DNA of 64,000 bases, taken from positions 255,492,572 to 255,556,571 of the forward strand of contig NC_079147.1 in the NCBI RefSeq assembly GCF_945859685.1. The letters run 5' to 3'. The notes beneath the pieces were generated by a model. The model was not told where the DNA came from and did not search any database. It was given only the letters and a program-made list of their open reading frames with translations. Positions 23,546 through 35,156 of this stretch are shown here, one piece after another. The position numbers were made by a program, and so were the translations under genes. Numbering within the stretch: position 1 is the first letter of the stretch; each line of letters begins with the position of its first letter. Origin of the DNA: Eupeodes corollae. Its lineage: Eukaryota > Arthropoda > Insecta > Diptera > Syrphidae.

Positions 23546-24754
23546 TCTATACACAATGATAAGTAATTTTTGCAAGTAAGCTCAACAACAAAGATTATGT
23601 GAGATCTATTACAATCTTAGTTGGAACTTTTAAAAGAACGTATTATTAGTTTAGATCTGATATTTTAAATGATTGCATATCTTACGTGGGTTGGATAATC
23701 TAATCTCTTATCTGATGACAGTACTAGTTTGAAATTGAATTATATTTATTTCATCTAACAATGAAAATGTCTAACGTTATAAAGATCAAATACATAAGAC
23801 CTATAGCCTATCATTTAAAATCTTTTTAAAAAAAAGAGTGTAATGTAATTGCAAAAGTAAAGTTTACACTTCATTAGATGTAAGATAAGATTTTATTGAA
23901 CGAGACTACGTCTCACATTGGTGTTTAGAACATTCGCATGATGACTTGTCCACCATAGTTTTGTTGGCGCCATATTACGCTTTGGACTTAAAGTTCAGGA
24001 ATAGGTCTTACCTAATTTAAACTGTTTATTTGTAAAGTTCTGTAGACATAACGACGCGAACGAAGCTCAATTATTCTTCATGGATCATCTTTAAAATCAT
24101 AAGACTGACAATATAAACTAGTTGAGGCCTTGGACCGCAACAGAGACAAACAATTTCGTAAAATATTCATCATCTTATAATCTATCTCCTCTCAGGAACG
24201 TCTGTGATAAGGTTATTCAAAAATCTGAAAATATTGAAAGTCATCAACGTCGTATTAAAATTAATTATTAAAGTTTAGTGATCCATATATAATTTTTATC
24301 AGTTTATTGAATAAGCATGTTTATTTAATAAAAAAAATGTATAGTCATTATACATTATTAAAAATTCGGTAAAAGTTCTCATTATATGAACCCCCATCAA
24401 GATCGCTTCCGTATTTTGTCAACATTTTCTAATGTTGTTAATCAAATCATGTTCTCTGGATGATAAAGATAAGAAATATTAGGTTCAATAAATTAATAAA
24501 CATAAAGTATGAATATATTGCACAAAACCTTATAAGAGGCGCCCTCTGATAATATTTTTTTGCGGAAGGTGTTTGGTAAAAAGGTTATTTATACATATAG
24601 AATGTTTCAAAAAATTGTAGCATATACAGTACTTGCTATATTATTTGTCCCATCTTTTAGAATAGGTTAGGTTAAAGTGGCTGTTCGTATTATTGCACTC
24701 TAGGCCAGTGAGAGACTGATTGTTAATACGATTGAGATTGTGTAAATCGTTATA
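23546..24754. other. Non-coding spacer
   Basis: I see no gene or recognisable repeat. AT-rich, with only short chance frames. Confidence 0.4.
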
Positions 24755-26282
24755 TAGTAACGAGAGGAACACCGACTTCCCAGAAGGAAAAAGATAGGGC
24801 ATGAGAAGCGTGTGGTCGAAGATGTTGAGAGGTTTAAAAACAGGAATGAAGTTCGAAAATTTTATGAACATGTAAAAGGAATTCACAGGTACATAAACCT
24901 AGAACCAAAAGCTCCAAAGACGAAAGTGGAAACATCATAGTAGAACCGCAGTCAATGCTGAGGATATGGAAGGACCACTTCTGCAGACTGTATAGCGGTG
25001 ACGACGAACCAAATTCCACTGTCATGAAGGTTGATCCATGCCCGATGAATTAAACCTCAGTATTGTTTGCCCGATCCTGAAAAAAGGAGACCCTCTGAAG
25101 TGCACCAACTATCGAGAAATCAGTCTACTTAACATCGCCTATAAAATCTTCTCTGCCGTAATATGTGAACGTCTAAAGCCATCGTCAATAACCTGATAGG
25201 TCCTTATCAATGTGGTTTAGACCAGGAAAGTCCACAGTCGATCAAATATTCATATTACGGCAGATCCTGAAAAAAACCCAAGAACACCAAATCGACACCC
25301 ACCATCTTTTCATCGATTTCAAAGCCGCATTTGACAGCATCTGCAGGGACGAGCTGTATATAGATCCATGTCTAGTTTTGGCATCCTTGCCAAACTCGTC
25401 CGTTTGTGCAGAATGACCATGGAGAATTCACGCTGCTCCATAATGTTTGGAAACAACTTAACAGAACCTTTCGATGTCAAAAAACGTTTTAGACAAGGTG
25501 ATGCGCTGTCAACCGATTTTTTTTACATCGTGCTGGAAAGAATAGTGCAGAGCTCACACGTCAACACTAGAGGCACTATCTTTCAAAAGTCTGTCCAATT
25601 ACTGGCATATGCTCATGACATTGACTTAATCGGAAGAACTCAGCGTGATGTCAATGGGGCTTTTGTGAGTATTGAGGCAGAAGCGGCAAAAATGGGTTTA
25701 ACGGTTAATGAGGGCAAAACAAAGTACATGCTGTCGTCAAGAAAAGACATACAACACCTACGTCTTGGTCAAAACGTCACCATCGACAGATGTAACTTTG
25801 AGTTAGTCAAGGACTTCGTTTACCTAGGCTCCGCTGTAAACGCAGAAAACAACACCAGCGCAACGCTGAGATCAAACGCAGAATAACTCTTGCTAACCGC
25901 TGTTTATTTGGACTAAGAAAGCAATTGAGTGATAAAGCCCTCTCTCGAGGGACCAAAATGTTGCTATATAAGACCCCCAACGTCCCCGTCCTGCTATACG
26001 GTGCAGAAGAATGGACTATGACAAAAGCGGATGAAAGCACCTTGGGTCGCTTCGAGAGAAAAGTTCTTCGTGTGATCTACGGTCCCGTATGCATCAAAGG
26101 GGAGTGGAGAAGAAGATGGAACGACGAGCTGTACGGGCTGTACAGCGACGTAGACTTAGCCAGAAGGGTAAAAGTCCAACGGCTGGGTCACGTAGAACGC
26201 ATGGAAACCAATGCTCCGGCCCGGAAAGTCTTCGAATCCACACCCACTTTACACAGGATTGTAGCGCCACCTTAAGTAAGCA
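24755..26282 (+). mobile_element. RTE-clade LINE remnant with internal deletions
   Basis: RT of the RTE clade: RNEVRKFYEHVKGIH near 24,840; then, after a deletion near 25,030, LKKGDPLKCTNYREISLLNI, HHLFIDFKAAFDSI, FRQGDALSTDFFYIVLERI, LLAYAHDIDLIGR (the catalytic ADD box has become AHD) and FVYLGSAVN. The later part continues to RVKVQRLGHVERMETNAPARKVFE. It is broken by frameshifts near 25,380 and 25,885. The C-terminal tail is deleted, but the 3' end TGTAGCGCCACCTTAAGTAAG (ending about 26,279) matches the terminus of the second RTE fragment near 59,270. Confidence 0.8.
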
Positions 26283-26988
26283 ACTAATTGTAAAAAACAG
26301 TAACATAATTTTGGCTATACTTCAAAATGTCTCACACTGTATTTCCTCAACCGCTCAAAAAATATACATAGCCATGGATAATTTAAAAATTCCAAGAAAG
26401 AAAAATGTTTAAAAAATAGGTCATAATAGGTTCAACGTTTTGTTTTTAATTGTTCAAGAAACCAATGGGACCAATTAAATTAAAACAATGCTCTAAATTA
26501 TTTTGTCCAAGTACATATTATTATAGTTCACTGATTACCGAAATATTGATTACTTTTAGAGAGAAATGATGTCACCACTTCACGATATGCACCAAATTTT
26601 CATTTTCTGCAAATGCATTCGATAATAAAGTGCGGGGTTTTCGTGCCCTGGATGAAGCAATTTTGTTTCTTAGCATTAAAACTGCACTGCTACCGAAAAG
26701 ATAATTTTTCTACCAAAATCGTTGACAAATTCAAGCTGCTTTAAGAACTGCGAATCTGCTGATGTAATTGTTTTTTTTTAAGCTAAAAATCTGAGATATT
26801 TGCTTAGAATTTCCTCTCGGGCTAGTGTTCAGGTTTTGAAAATTCATTCGTGCATTTATTTTCATACTCTCGGGACAATGAATGTTATTCACTAGCATCA
26901 GTCTCCCAAAGCATTTTCAAGGTTGGTGCTTCATTAAGATGTAAGCTTCTTCTCAAAAAACGCGTGCTATTTGCAATGCACCGTTAGT
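26283..26988. other. Non-coding spacer
   Basis: No gene recognised. AT-rich sequence between the RTE remnant and the SINE. Confidence 0.4.
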
Positions 26989-27009
26989 GTACCCGTAGTA
27001 TGATGGTTA

Positions 27010-27021
27010 GTGCGTTGGACT
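27010..27021 (+). repeat. 12-bp target-site duplication of the LINE (partner 29,978-29,989)
   Basis: GTGCGTTGGACT occurs immediately before the LINE and again immediately after its A-run at 29,978-29,989, with no mismatch. The second copy is continuous with the rest of the SINE. Confidence 0.93.
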
Positions 27022-29361
27022 ATAAAACGAACGATGGAACGGACAATCCCAAAGTACAAAGAACGGGACCAAATGGACGCTTACAGAAACGCGACTATTG
27101 ACGCACTACGTAGGCACAAGAGTGGCTTACTGACAAGACTCAAAAACTTGTACAGGCGACTTACAGACCCACACGACTTGGAGGTTAGGACACTGAAGTC
27201 GTCAATAAAAAATGTCAATCTGTTGATTAAGGAGAACTACAGGCTGTCAATTAACAAGTACTGGGACCGCAAGATCCGGTCAGTTAATTCTAGTGACCCT
27301 AGTATGTTCCCTAAAATCAACAAGATATTCAGGAAAAAGAACGACAATGACCTTCCGAGTCTGAAACTCCAAAGAACCGAAGAAAACAGAGACGTACTCA
27401 TGACAGCGCAAATAGATCCAGAAGAAGCCATCTTTGACGATGACTTTTACATAATTGAAGATCCGAAGGAAAAAGTGGAGGCGGTGGGAGCTGCTTGCCA
27501 GCAAGTGTACAAGGTAAATGTTAGCATTCGCCCCAACCACGACCTGGAAAACAGAGCCCTACTTAATCACTTTTACCTCCGTAATGATATCACACATTGG
27601 CGATCTGAGAACCGCGGTTTCATGCGGTTCAATGACGATTCCTTGGCAAATGCCATAATCGCCGAGCAAACGGGACCAAGTCCCTTGTTAGTGACGAAGG
27701 TTGAGCTTCAGCTCATCTTCAATTCAATAAAAAACAAAAAGTCAGCAGGAGTCGATGGTATATCCAACGTTGTACTGAGACATTTACCGACGGAAGCAAT
27801 TGACATTTACACCACACTCTTCAACAATGCACTGAATAATGCATACTATCCAGTGCATTGGAAGACCGCTGTGGTTCATCCTCTCCCGAAAAAGGGAAAG
27901 GACAACTCCAACCCGTCAAATCTTCGGTCGATAAGTCTTCTTCCGAGCATCAGCAAAGTTTTCGAAAAAATCATTAATAGGGCTCTGACTAAGTGGGCTG
28001 CGGACAACAAAATAATTCCGGATAAACAGTTCGGGTTCAAGGCGGGTCATGACACAATTCATGCTGCGTCTAAACTCGTTTCTGATATCCAATGCAATAA
28101 ATCCAAACAACAATGCACAGGTGCTGTTCTGGTTGATTTGGAAAAGGCCTTTGACACCGTATGGTTAGAGGGTCTTTACCTAAAACTGAGCAGACTTGGC
28201 ATAAGCAAGCCATTGTTGTATATACTTTATGATATGCTTAACGGTAGAAAGTTTGTTGTCAAAAGTGGCAATGTAACTTCTACCACAACATTCTCAATTA
28301 AAAATGGTCTTCAACAGGGAGCGGTGAATTCGCCGATTCTCTTCAACATTTACACCAGCGATTTGATAGGTAGTCTTACAAAGGCAATTGCGTACGCCGA
28401 CGATCTAATTGCGTACAGAACGGCCCAAAAGGTTGAGGTTATTAGAATTCTCTTGCAGCGTGATTTCGACAAGATTCAGCGATATTGCGACGACTGGAAA
28501 CTGAAAATAAATGTCCAGAAGTCAGAGACAATTCTGTTCCGAACTCCGTTGGCTAGGGCCACGAGGGATACGTGCAAGAATTGGCGCAAGATGGTCATCG
28601 TTGATCTTTACGGGCAGCCATTAGCGAGCAAAAGTGTAGTGAAGTACCTCGGTATCTGGTTAGATCAGTATTTATATTTCGACAGACATATAAATGCTGC
28701 TCTGACCAGGGCCAGAGGAGTCTTCGCTCTGACGAAACGGCTGTTTTTTAGCAGTCGGCTTGACCCCAGAGTGAAGGTAATTTGCTACATGGCCCTCATA
28801 CGGCCAATGATCGTGTATGGTTGTCCTGTGTGGTTCAACGTTGCCCCTTCCCAGATGGAGAAGTTTCGGGTGTTCGAGCGGCAGTGTTTACGACGCTGTA
28901 CCGGCTTATATCGAACAGCCGAATCTTCTTATGTGCATTACTATTCCAACGAGGTCCTGTACAACGGGGCTCGAATCAACAGAATTGACAATTTCGTGAT
29001 AAAACTCGTTCGAGGTCACATTGCAAGAGCTATGTCTTCGACCAACAATTTAATTTTCGGGGCGTTCTATCCGAACGACGAGTATTTTGAGAGTGCACGC
29101 TTGAGCGGCTTCATTCCACCAGAGGCATTCCTCTTTTTAGACAAATGCGGTCTGATACAGGATAGATTGGCAGTTCCGTTAATCTACCACGTCAGACGAA
29201 GAACCGTGGATAGGCGACTCCCGTACAGTCGGGACGTCATGGCACAAGGCGGTGCAGAGCTCCTTCGGTTCAGTAGGGCTGTGTCCGAACGGGACCGAAC
29301 TGATAGGCTGAAGCAGGAGAACCAGTTTTGGTGGCTTCAAACGGCACTTGATATTGGGTAG
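27022..29361 (+). CDS. LINE ORF2 fragment, reverse transcriptase, uninterrupted
   Basis: About 779 codons without a stop. The frame runs upstream into the SINE, so there is no native start and the fragment is probably not translated as such. RT motifs in order: KKSAGVDGISNVVLRHLP, NLRSISLLPSISKVFEKII, DKQFGFKAGHDT, VLVDLEKAFDTVW, GLQQGAVNSPILFNIY, AYADDLIAY (near 28,387-28,413; catalytic Asp pair present), WKLKINVQKSETILF and VVKYLGIWLD. A thumb and C-terminal region follow with no obvious RNase H or zinc knuckle. Family placement between Jockey and LOA groups is from remembered motif style only. Confidence 0.8.
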   Translation: MKRTMERTIPKYKERDQMDAYRNATIDALRRHKSGLLTRLKNLYRRLTDPHDLEVRTLKSSIKNVNLLIKENYRLSINKYWDRKIRSVNSSDPSMFPKINKIFRKKNDNDLPSLKLQRTEENRDVLMTAQIDPEEAIFDDDFYIIEDPKEKVEAVGAACQQVYKVNVSIRPNHDLENRALLNHFYLRNDITHWRSENRGFMRFNDDSLANAIIAEQTGPSPLLVTKVELQLIFNSIKNKKSAGVDGISNVVLRHLPTEAIDIYTTLFNNALNNAYYPVHWKTAVVHPLPKKGKDNSNPSNLRSISLLPSISKVFEKIINRALTKWAADNKIIPDKQFGFKAGHDTIHAASKLVSDIQCNKSKQQCTGAVLVDLEKAFDTVWLEGLYLKLSRLGISKPLLYILYDMLNGRKFVVKSGNVTSTTTFSIKNGLQQGAVNSPILFNIYTSDLIGSLTKAIAYADDLIAYRTAQKVEVIRILLQRDFDKIQRYCDDWKLKINVQKSETILFRTPLARATRDTCKNWRKMVIVDLYGQPLASKSVVKYLGIWLDQYLYFDRHINAALTRARGVFALTKRLFFSSRLDPRVKVICYMALIRPMIVYGCPVWFNVAPSQMEKFRVFERQCLRRCTGLYRTAESSYVHYYSNEVLYNGARINRIDNFVIKLVRGHIARAMSSTNNLIFGAFYPNDEYFESARLSGFIPPEAFLFLDKCGLIQDRLAVPLIYHVRRRTVDRRLPYSRDVMAQGGAELLRFSRAVSERDRTDRLKQENQFWWLQTALDIG

Positions 29362-29977
29362 TCGGGATGGGGTTTTAAGCCTTGGCCGGCTTACATACTT
29401 GTTTTATAGTTTTAGGGTTTAGTTTTAAGTAGAATAGGCATGGTGGCACGAAAAAAAAAAATTAAAAAAAAAAAAAAAACAAGAAATACAAAAAAAAAAA
29501 AAAACATTAAAAAAAAAATAAATAAAAATAAAAAAATAAAAAAATAAAAAAAAAGACAACGAAATATGAAAAACAAAAATGTTAGATATGCTGCTGTGGT
29601 TGTTCTAGTTTTAAGTAGTTTATAGGTAGAATAGGTAGTTTAAGTTAGTTTTAAGTTTTATTTTAGGACCTAATTTTAAGTAGTTTGTAAGTAAAAATAA
29701 AAAAGGATATTGATATTAGTTTTTTTTTCCAACTTTTCTAATAAATACAAAATAAATAAAATTTAAATGAAGTAAAATAGATCTTAGGGCCGAAAGGCAT
29801 TAGTTTTAAGTGTTATAGTTTAACTTAGAGTGTCCGTATGGGACCATTAAGTTAGTTGTAAGTTATGGATAATTAGGCTAGTTTTATGAATTTTTGTCTA
29901 GCTTTAAGATAGGTTTAAGAATGAATTAATAAAAATGAATTTAAAAAAAAAAAAAATAAAAAAAAAAAAAAAAAAAA
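27022..29977 (+). mobile_element. Jockey/LOA-like LINE inserted in the SINE
   Basis: 5'-truncated non-LTR retrotransposon. It starts inside the region between endonuclease and RT, so no endonuclease domain remains. It has a long undamaged RT frame to 29,361, then a 3' UTR with an unusual A-rich tract (about 29,450-29,560) and the terminal block TGTTATAGTTTAACTTAGAG...AATTAATAAAAATGAATTT. It ends in a poly(A)-like run to 29,977. The intact frame and perfect duplication point to a recent insertion. Its last 130 bp or so recur at 6951-7092. Confidence 0.9.
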
Positions 29978-30273
29978 GTGCGTTGGACTGTCATGCAAGG
30001 GGTCTTGGGTTCAATCCCTGCCTGTGCCACCTTAATTTAAAAAAAAAAAATAATTTTCGCGGGTACTGCCTCTTGCGAGGAATTGACAAATAATTCAAGA
30101 GTAATTCTTGTCATGAAAAAGTGCTTTCTCAAAACTAGCCGTTCGGATTCGGCCTTAAATTGTAGGTCCCTTCCATTCCTGACAACAGTACTCGCACACA
30201 GGAATGGTTGAGAGTTGTAAGTCACTAGGCCCTGGTTCACAACGGACTGTTGCGCCACCCCATTTGATTTGAT

Positions 30274-31435
30274 TTGCAATGCACATCACTGACTTCGGGA
30301 TTAAGTTTTCAATATTTCCGAACGTTTTCAAGCATATATGTACATATGTATAGGTAACCATTTGGTTTCTGCCTGTCTACCAAGATTATAAGCGAGAAAT
30401 AGCTGTCAAGTGCCAATACAACATCGAATTTAAAAAGAAACCATAAATGGCCTACAATTATAGTTTTGAATTTCATAAAAAATCTCTTTTTTATTTTTAT
30501 CTATACATAATCATATTTTGTAGAATACAAATCATAACTTCTTTTAGGGTGACTGTTTGAAAATTCAAAGTCGTAGTGTCTTGTTTTAGTAGCTTCCGTT
30601 ACAAAAATCTTGCATACTTTTGGGCTAATTGAGAAAATGTCAATTCTAAAAACTGCAACTTCCAATGATATTGAATTTTGTTTGAGAAATTAGATCAAGT
30701 AATTGAATAAACTTCTGCAGCAATGTCCAAAAGAAAAAAAGAGTTTTATGAAACAAATGTTTAAATTTATTGAAGACCGTTTGAAGAATAAATATATTTT
30801 TTATTATAAATTATTTTTGAAAGCACTGTTTGCTCTAAGTCTATATGATTTTTGAAACCCTTTTTTAAAATTAAGTTTGGTATTTTAGTTTTTAGAATCT
30901 ACTTATTTGTCTTGAAAAAATTTATCAAGCTATTTTCAATATATTTAATTTTCAAACTTTTACTTAATTAGAGGTTCAAAACATTCTGTTTGAAAACTTT
31001 GATTGATAAGAAAATCGACGATAGCTTTTTTCAATATATAAGAACTGCAAATATTGGACAAACCATAGGATTTGGGTTAAGGGGTGTTGAAAATTTGGTT
31101 TTATTTCACTTTGCTTAAGTGCAATAAGACCAACTGTTTGAAATTAGCTTTATTAGACTTTATAAAATTGAAATAAGGCCGGTTCTTGAAATTTGACCTT
31201 TTTTCACTTGGCTTTATTTCACGGGACCTTTTGTTGTCACTCTTTGCTTTAAAAAAATCCAAAATAAAAAACATGTATTTAAAAAGAAATTTTTTTATTA
31301 TTATCGGTATTAACATGAATTACTTAAATTAAACTTATTCTATCTTGGGTTATACATAATTATTTAACATTAAAATTTAGCTTTAATCCCCTTCTTCGAA
31401 CAAGAAGAAAATAAACTTTTTAAAAATATAATTAT
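30274..31435. other. Non-coding spacer downstream of P450 copy D
   Basis: AT-rich sequence. The end nearest 31,435 should contain the 3' UTR of copy D. An open frame at 31,101-31,316 (-) is lysine/phenylalanine-rich and looks like chance. Confidence 0.4.
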
Positions 31436-33105
31436 CTATGTTATCAAAGGATCACGTACAATTTTACAATAGATTCCTCCCATCGATTGTATAATCAAAG
31501 CTTTTGGATCGAGTATCATTTTCTTGTGGGATTTTTCACAAGTCGTAACGGAGTGATTTCTGAGGAAATTAATAAGTCCCAGTTTAGCTTGTAAGATTCC
31601 AAACCGTTCTCCAATGCAATTGTGAGGTCCTGCTCCGAATGGCATATAGGCAAGTTGAGGGAAGTTAGCTTTGTTTTCTGGTGAGAATCTTTCCGGATCA
31701 AATTCTTCGGGATTGGGGAAGTACTGAAAATAAAATATTATTTATATTTGAGGCTCCAAGATCACCAGAAGTTATTGACATACCTTTGGATCTCTATGAA
31801 TAGCAAAAATAGGAATATAAACTGGCATTCCATTGGGGACACCAAAATCACTAAACGGTTTCAATGAGTATTCTTTTTCACCCTCTGCCAAAGTACACTG
31901 TCGGTCTAAGAATGGTAGAGGTGGATATAATCTCCAAACCTCTTGCAGGACCATATTCAAATATTCCATTTCAGCGATCATTTCATAGGTGATTTTTCCA
32001 TCACACTTCAGCAAGGCATCCTTAATTTCCTGTCTAAGGCGCTTCTGTAGCTCAGGTTTCTTAGAGAGTTCGTGCAACGTGAACGACATAGCCGATGAGG
32101 TAGTTTCAAAACCTGCAGTAAAGAAAACAGCTGCTTGTGCCACCAGCATGTCAGGATTCTTTGCCAAATGTTTCTTTTCCTTGTCGGCTTCGGCGGCTTT
32201 TTTGAATGCCACCAAGATGTCAATGAGATCATTTCGGATATGACCGGTCTTTGTCCTTTCTTTCATGATATAGTTGATCGTTTCTCGAAGGAATGTTGCT
32301 GCCTCTTTGGAGAACATCTTACAGCCGAAGAGTTTCACAAATTGTGGCAAGAAGAAGATGATTGTAAATTCAAAAGCTCTAAAGCTTGTGAACTTGAAAA
32401 GAGCTCGTCCGTTTTGTCGAAAATCAGCGTTGGGGTTCTTAAGGCTGTTCGCCTCAACCCCAAATGCCACCGAAGCTATAACATCAGTAGTATAGTTACC
32501 ACATATTTCTTTGACTTCACAAACACTTGCGCTGGAATCGAGGGCCAAATTGCAAAGATATTTATCCAATTCAAGACCGATCTTCAAAAATGTAAAATAT
32601 TTTAAGCTTTCTTAAAATAACAAAAAATAGGATTACGTACCTTTTCAACAAGTGGAAACATTTGCTTGATTTTACCACTTGTAAATACCGGCGACAGCTT
32701 ACTCCTCAACTCCTTCCAGTACGGATTCTTGATGAAGAACAAATTAAACGAGCCCAAAGCATCGCTATGAGGATCACAAGTTGTATAACGATCTGAGAAT
32801 TTATTGAAGTCTTTGATCAGAACATTTTTGATCAGATCCAAGTCACGAACAAGCAAGGCGGGCTTGTTGAAGAGGTGAATACCAACAACAGGTTCATTTT
32901 GTGATTGTTTGTGGTTATAGAGGTTGACCATGTGATCGGCTGAGCAGCTCTTCATAAAGATCATGTCTTTCAAATTGCCAAATAAATAGTTTGGCTCAAT
33001 GAAGGGAACATTTTTCCTCCGCCAATATGAAAAGTGGTGTGATATCCAGATGTAGAGTAATGTTAGGGCACCCGATAGAATTAGGAGCCATTCGGAGAGA
33101 GCCAT
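31436..33105 (-). CDS. Cytochrome P450, CYP6G-like (copy D)
   Basis: Complete gene: exons 33105-32641, 32581-31784 and 31723-31436; introns 59 and 60 nt; 516 aa. The ATG at 33105 (MALSEW) aligns with the paralogues; the frame is open 17 codons further to 33156 but that extension is not hydrophobic and is probably 5' UTR. Seen: N-terminal anchor, WRRKNVPFIEP hinge, CDPHSDALG, I-helix AGFETT, K-helix EVWR, PERF, and heme loop FGAGPHNCIG with Cys about 457. Exon 2 is 12 nt longer than in A-C because of a lysine-rich insert (DKEKKHLAKN) in the loop before the I-helix, also found in remembered CYP6G proteins. Predicted ER monooxygenase; substrate unknown. Confidence 0.95.
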
Positions 33106-35152
33106 GTTGAAAGAAGGAGTGCTATAAAATAAACGAGAACACGAACACAAAAACATTTTAAAATATAGTTAAATAAAATTTAATTTTTAAAGCAATTTAG
33201 TTATTTAAAATATTGCGTCTTAAAATGGCTTAAAACATCACGAGCTTCATTTTAATAGAAGAACTGTCAACAATAGGTCAATTTATCAACTTTTTTTCTT
33301 ATTTAGCCCCAAGCCATGAACTAAGCTTGAGAAAAAGTTACGTTTCTATTTTAATTAGAAGTGCTCTGAGAGTTCAACATGCATTTCTGTTAAAGCTTAC
33401 GGCTCATTGGGCAAACTAAATAAGTTAAAAATGCCTGAGCACAAGGCAAGACCAAAACGAATAATAAATAAAAGGCACTCAAGGGCTTATTTATTAATAC
33501 CTTTAACATGTTTAAGGTTTAAACACAGTGGGAGAAGAGATTTCGGTTCACATTGGTCTTAAAGTTTTGAATATTAATGTAGTAGAGAAAAACAGAGTGG
33601 GGTTAAACATCTACATTCTCGATGTGCGTTTAAAAAATAAATGTCTACACTTGACAGTATGTCTAGCATTGTTCGAGTGATGTGAACGTTTCTATCGCCT
33701 TCAACGCTCATTTTGGTAATTTTTCAAAATACTTAAACTTGCATGTAATTAAAAATTGAATTTTGTTCTATTTTCTTCAAAGATATTCGAGACTTTCAAT
33801 GGATTCAATGGACAACTACTGTCGATTGTAAAAAAAAATGAATCAAGTGTTAAGAAAAATAATATGTAAAAGTTGTAATAAGCTTTAAGACAGAAATTAC
33901 TGAATTTTTAGTTGTTTTTTGTTGTACATTTTTCTAAAATTTTCATCGCTTATCAGAAATGGCATTCCTTCATTCTTTGTAGTCTAGAATTATTTTGATA
34001 GGTCATATCCTCTCAATATTCAGTTTGTTCTTGAAAAATTATCCATGGATAGAAACACAAAATTTAACGTTTCAAGTCGACCGATTTCTATAATTTCCAA
34101 TTCCAATGAGAAGTTAAAAAGAAAGCAATTTTAAATTTCATATGTACAATGTTCTATTCGCCACAAGAAAAAATCAATTTTTCATATTCCTTTGCGAATA
34201 ATTGCAATTGGTGTAATTTTTCAAATTGAACAAAACTCTTAACGTTTCAATGTCCCTAAAATCTAAATCTATCATATTTAGAGAATGTTAGACTACAAAT
34301 AAAAACTATCTTACAGATAAGGACATCAAGATTTGTGGGGAACACTTTCAAAAGAAGACTTTTAGTCTTAGGAACAAAAAATGCTATCAATTTGTATTAG
34401 ATTTTATTATAAACATTGCAGAAATTATTCCATTTAAGAACAATATTTATTACAAAGAAGAATAAAGTTTTTGACACTTGGTAAGATTCAAATTCAATTA
34501 ATATGTACAAAAAGCGAGTATTAAAAAAAAACGCTTTTCGATTGGAATATCTGGGAAACGAAAGGTCAAGCATAAAGAAAGGCTATATTCATAACAATAT
34601 TTCGTGAGACACAAATTTTGAATTCGGTACTTTACTTTGTTCTAATGATTTTGTGAGTTTTCGTGTTTTTTTAAAAAGTTGTCAGGTGATTTTTTTTTTT
34701 TTTAAATTAACAATATTTTGCATGATATGAAAATCTATTTTTGCTAACGAGATTTTAAGTCGAATACCATTTTTAAAAATTTAATTTCTCATATTAACAA
34801 ATACAGATTGAAATTTTAGCACACAATTAAGTCATTCTTATCATACGTTTTTATCATAAGAAATATTGAGAATCGAACATCAATTTTTATCAATTTTGGG
34901 TATTTTTAATTTGTTTGGTGTTGGACAAAGTGAAAAGAAAAAGTTAAGCCACATGTCTTCTAAACATTTGTTTGGAAGACACAATACAGTAGGTAACTGT
35001 TATTCATGTTTTGTTTTGTTTTGTTTTTTTTTTTGTACACTGAATAGGAAAAATTAAGCTTCTAAGTCAGTTGTTGTCAACAGGTGCATTCACATAACAG
35101 AGAAAAGTGTTTTTTTGGTATAACTTTGGTTTACGAATAAATGCTACGGTGA
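33106..35152. other. Non-coding region upstream of P450 copy D
   Basis: No gene or recognised repeat. It should contain the promoter of copy D. Scattered poly(T)/poly(A) runs only. Confidence 0.4.
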
Positions 35153-35156
35153 TTTT

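Larger units (their letters stand above)
26989..30273 (+). mobile_element. tRNA-derived SINE interrupted by a LINE
   Basis: The SINE head (26,989-27,021: ACCCGTAGTATGATGG then TTAGTGCGTTGGACT) is separated from its remainder by the LINE at 27,022-29,977. The remainder starts at 29,978 and carries the B-box GGGTTCAATCCCTGCC, GTGCCAC, and the body ending GCGCCACCCCATTTGATTT near 30,273. Removing the LINE and one copy of the 12-bp duplication restores a head almost identical to the copy at 58,093. In that intact copy GTGGCA near the 5' end can pair with TGCCA after the B-box, as in a tRNA acceptor stem, and the loop CTGTCAT resembles a GUC (Asp) anticodon loop. Confidence 0.88.

Noticed and set aside
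32135..32605. 156-codon plus-strand ORF opposite P450 copy D
   Set aside because: It is a shadow of exon 2, which has clear P450 motifs on the minus strand.
33106..33156. Upstream in-frame ATG adding 17 residues to P450 copy D
   Set aside because: The extension is not hydrophobic, is absent from the paralogues, and the MALSEW start aligns exactly with copies B and C.
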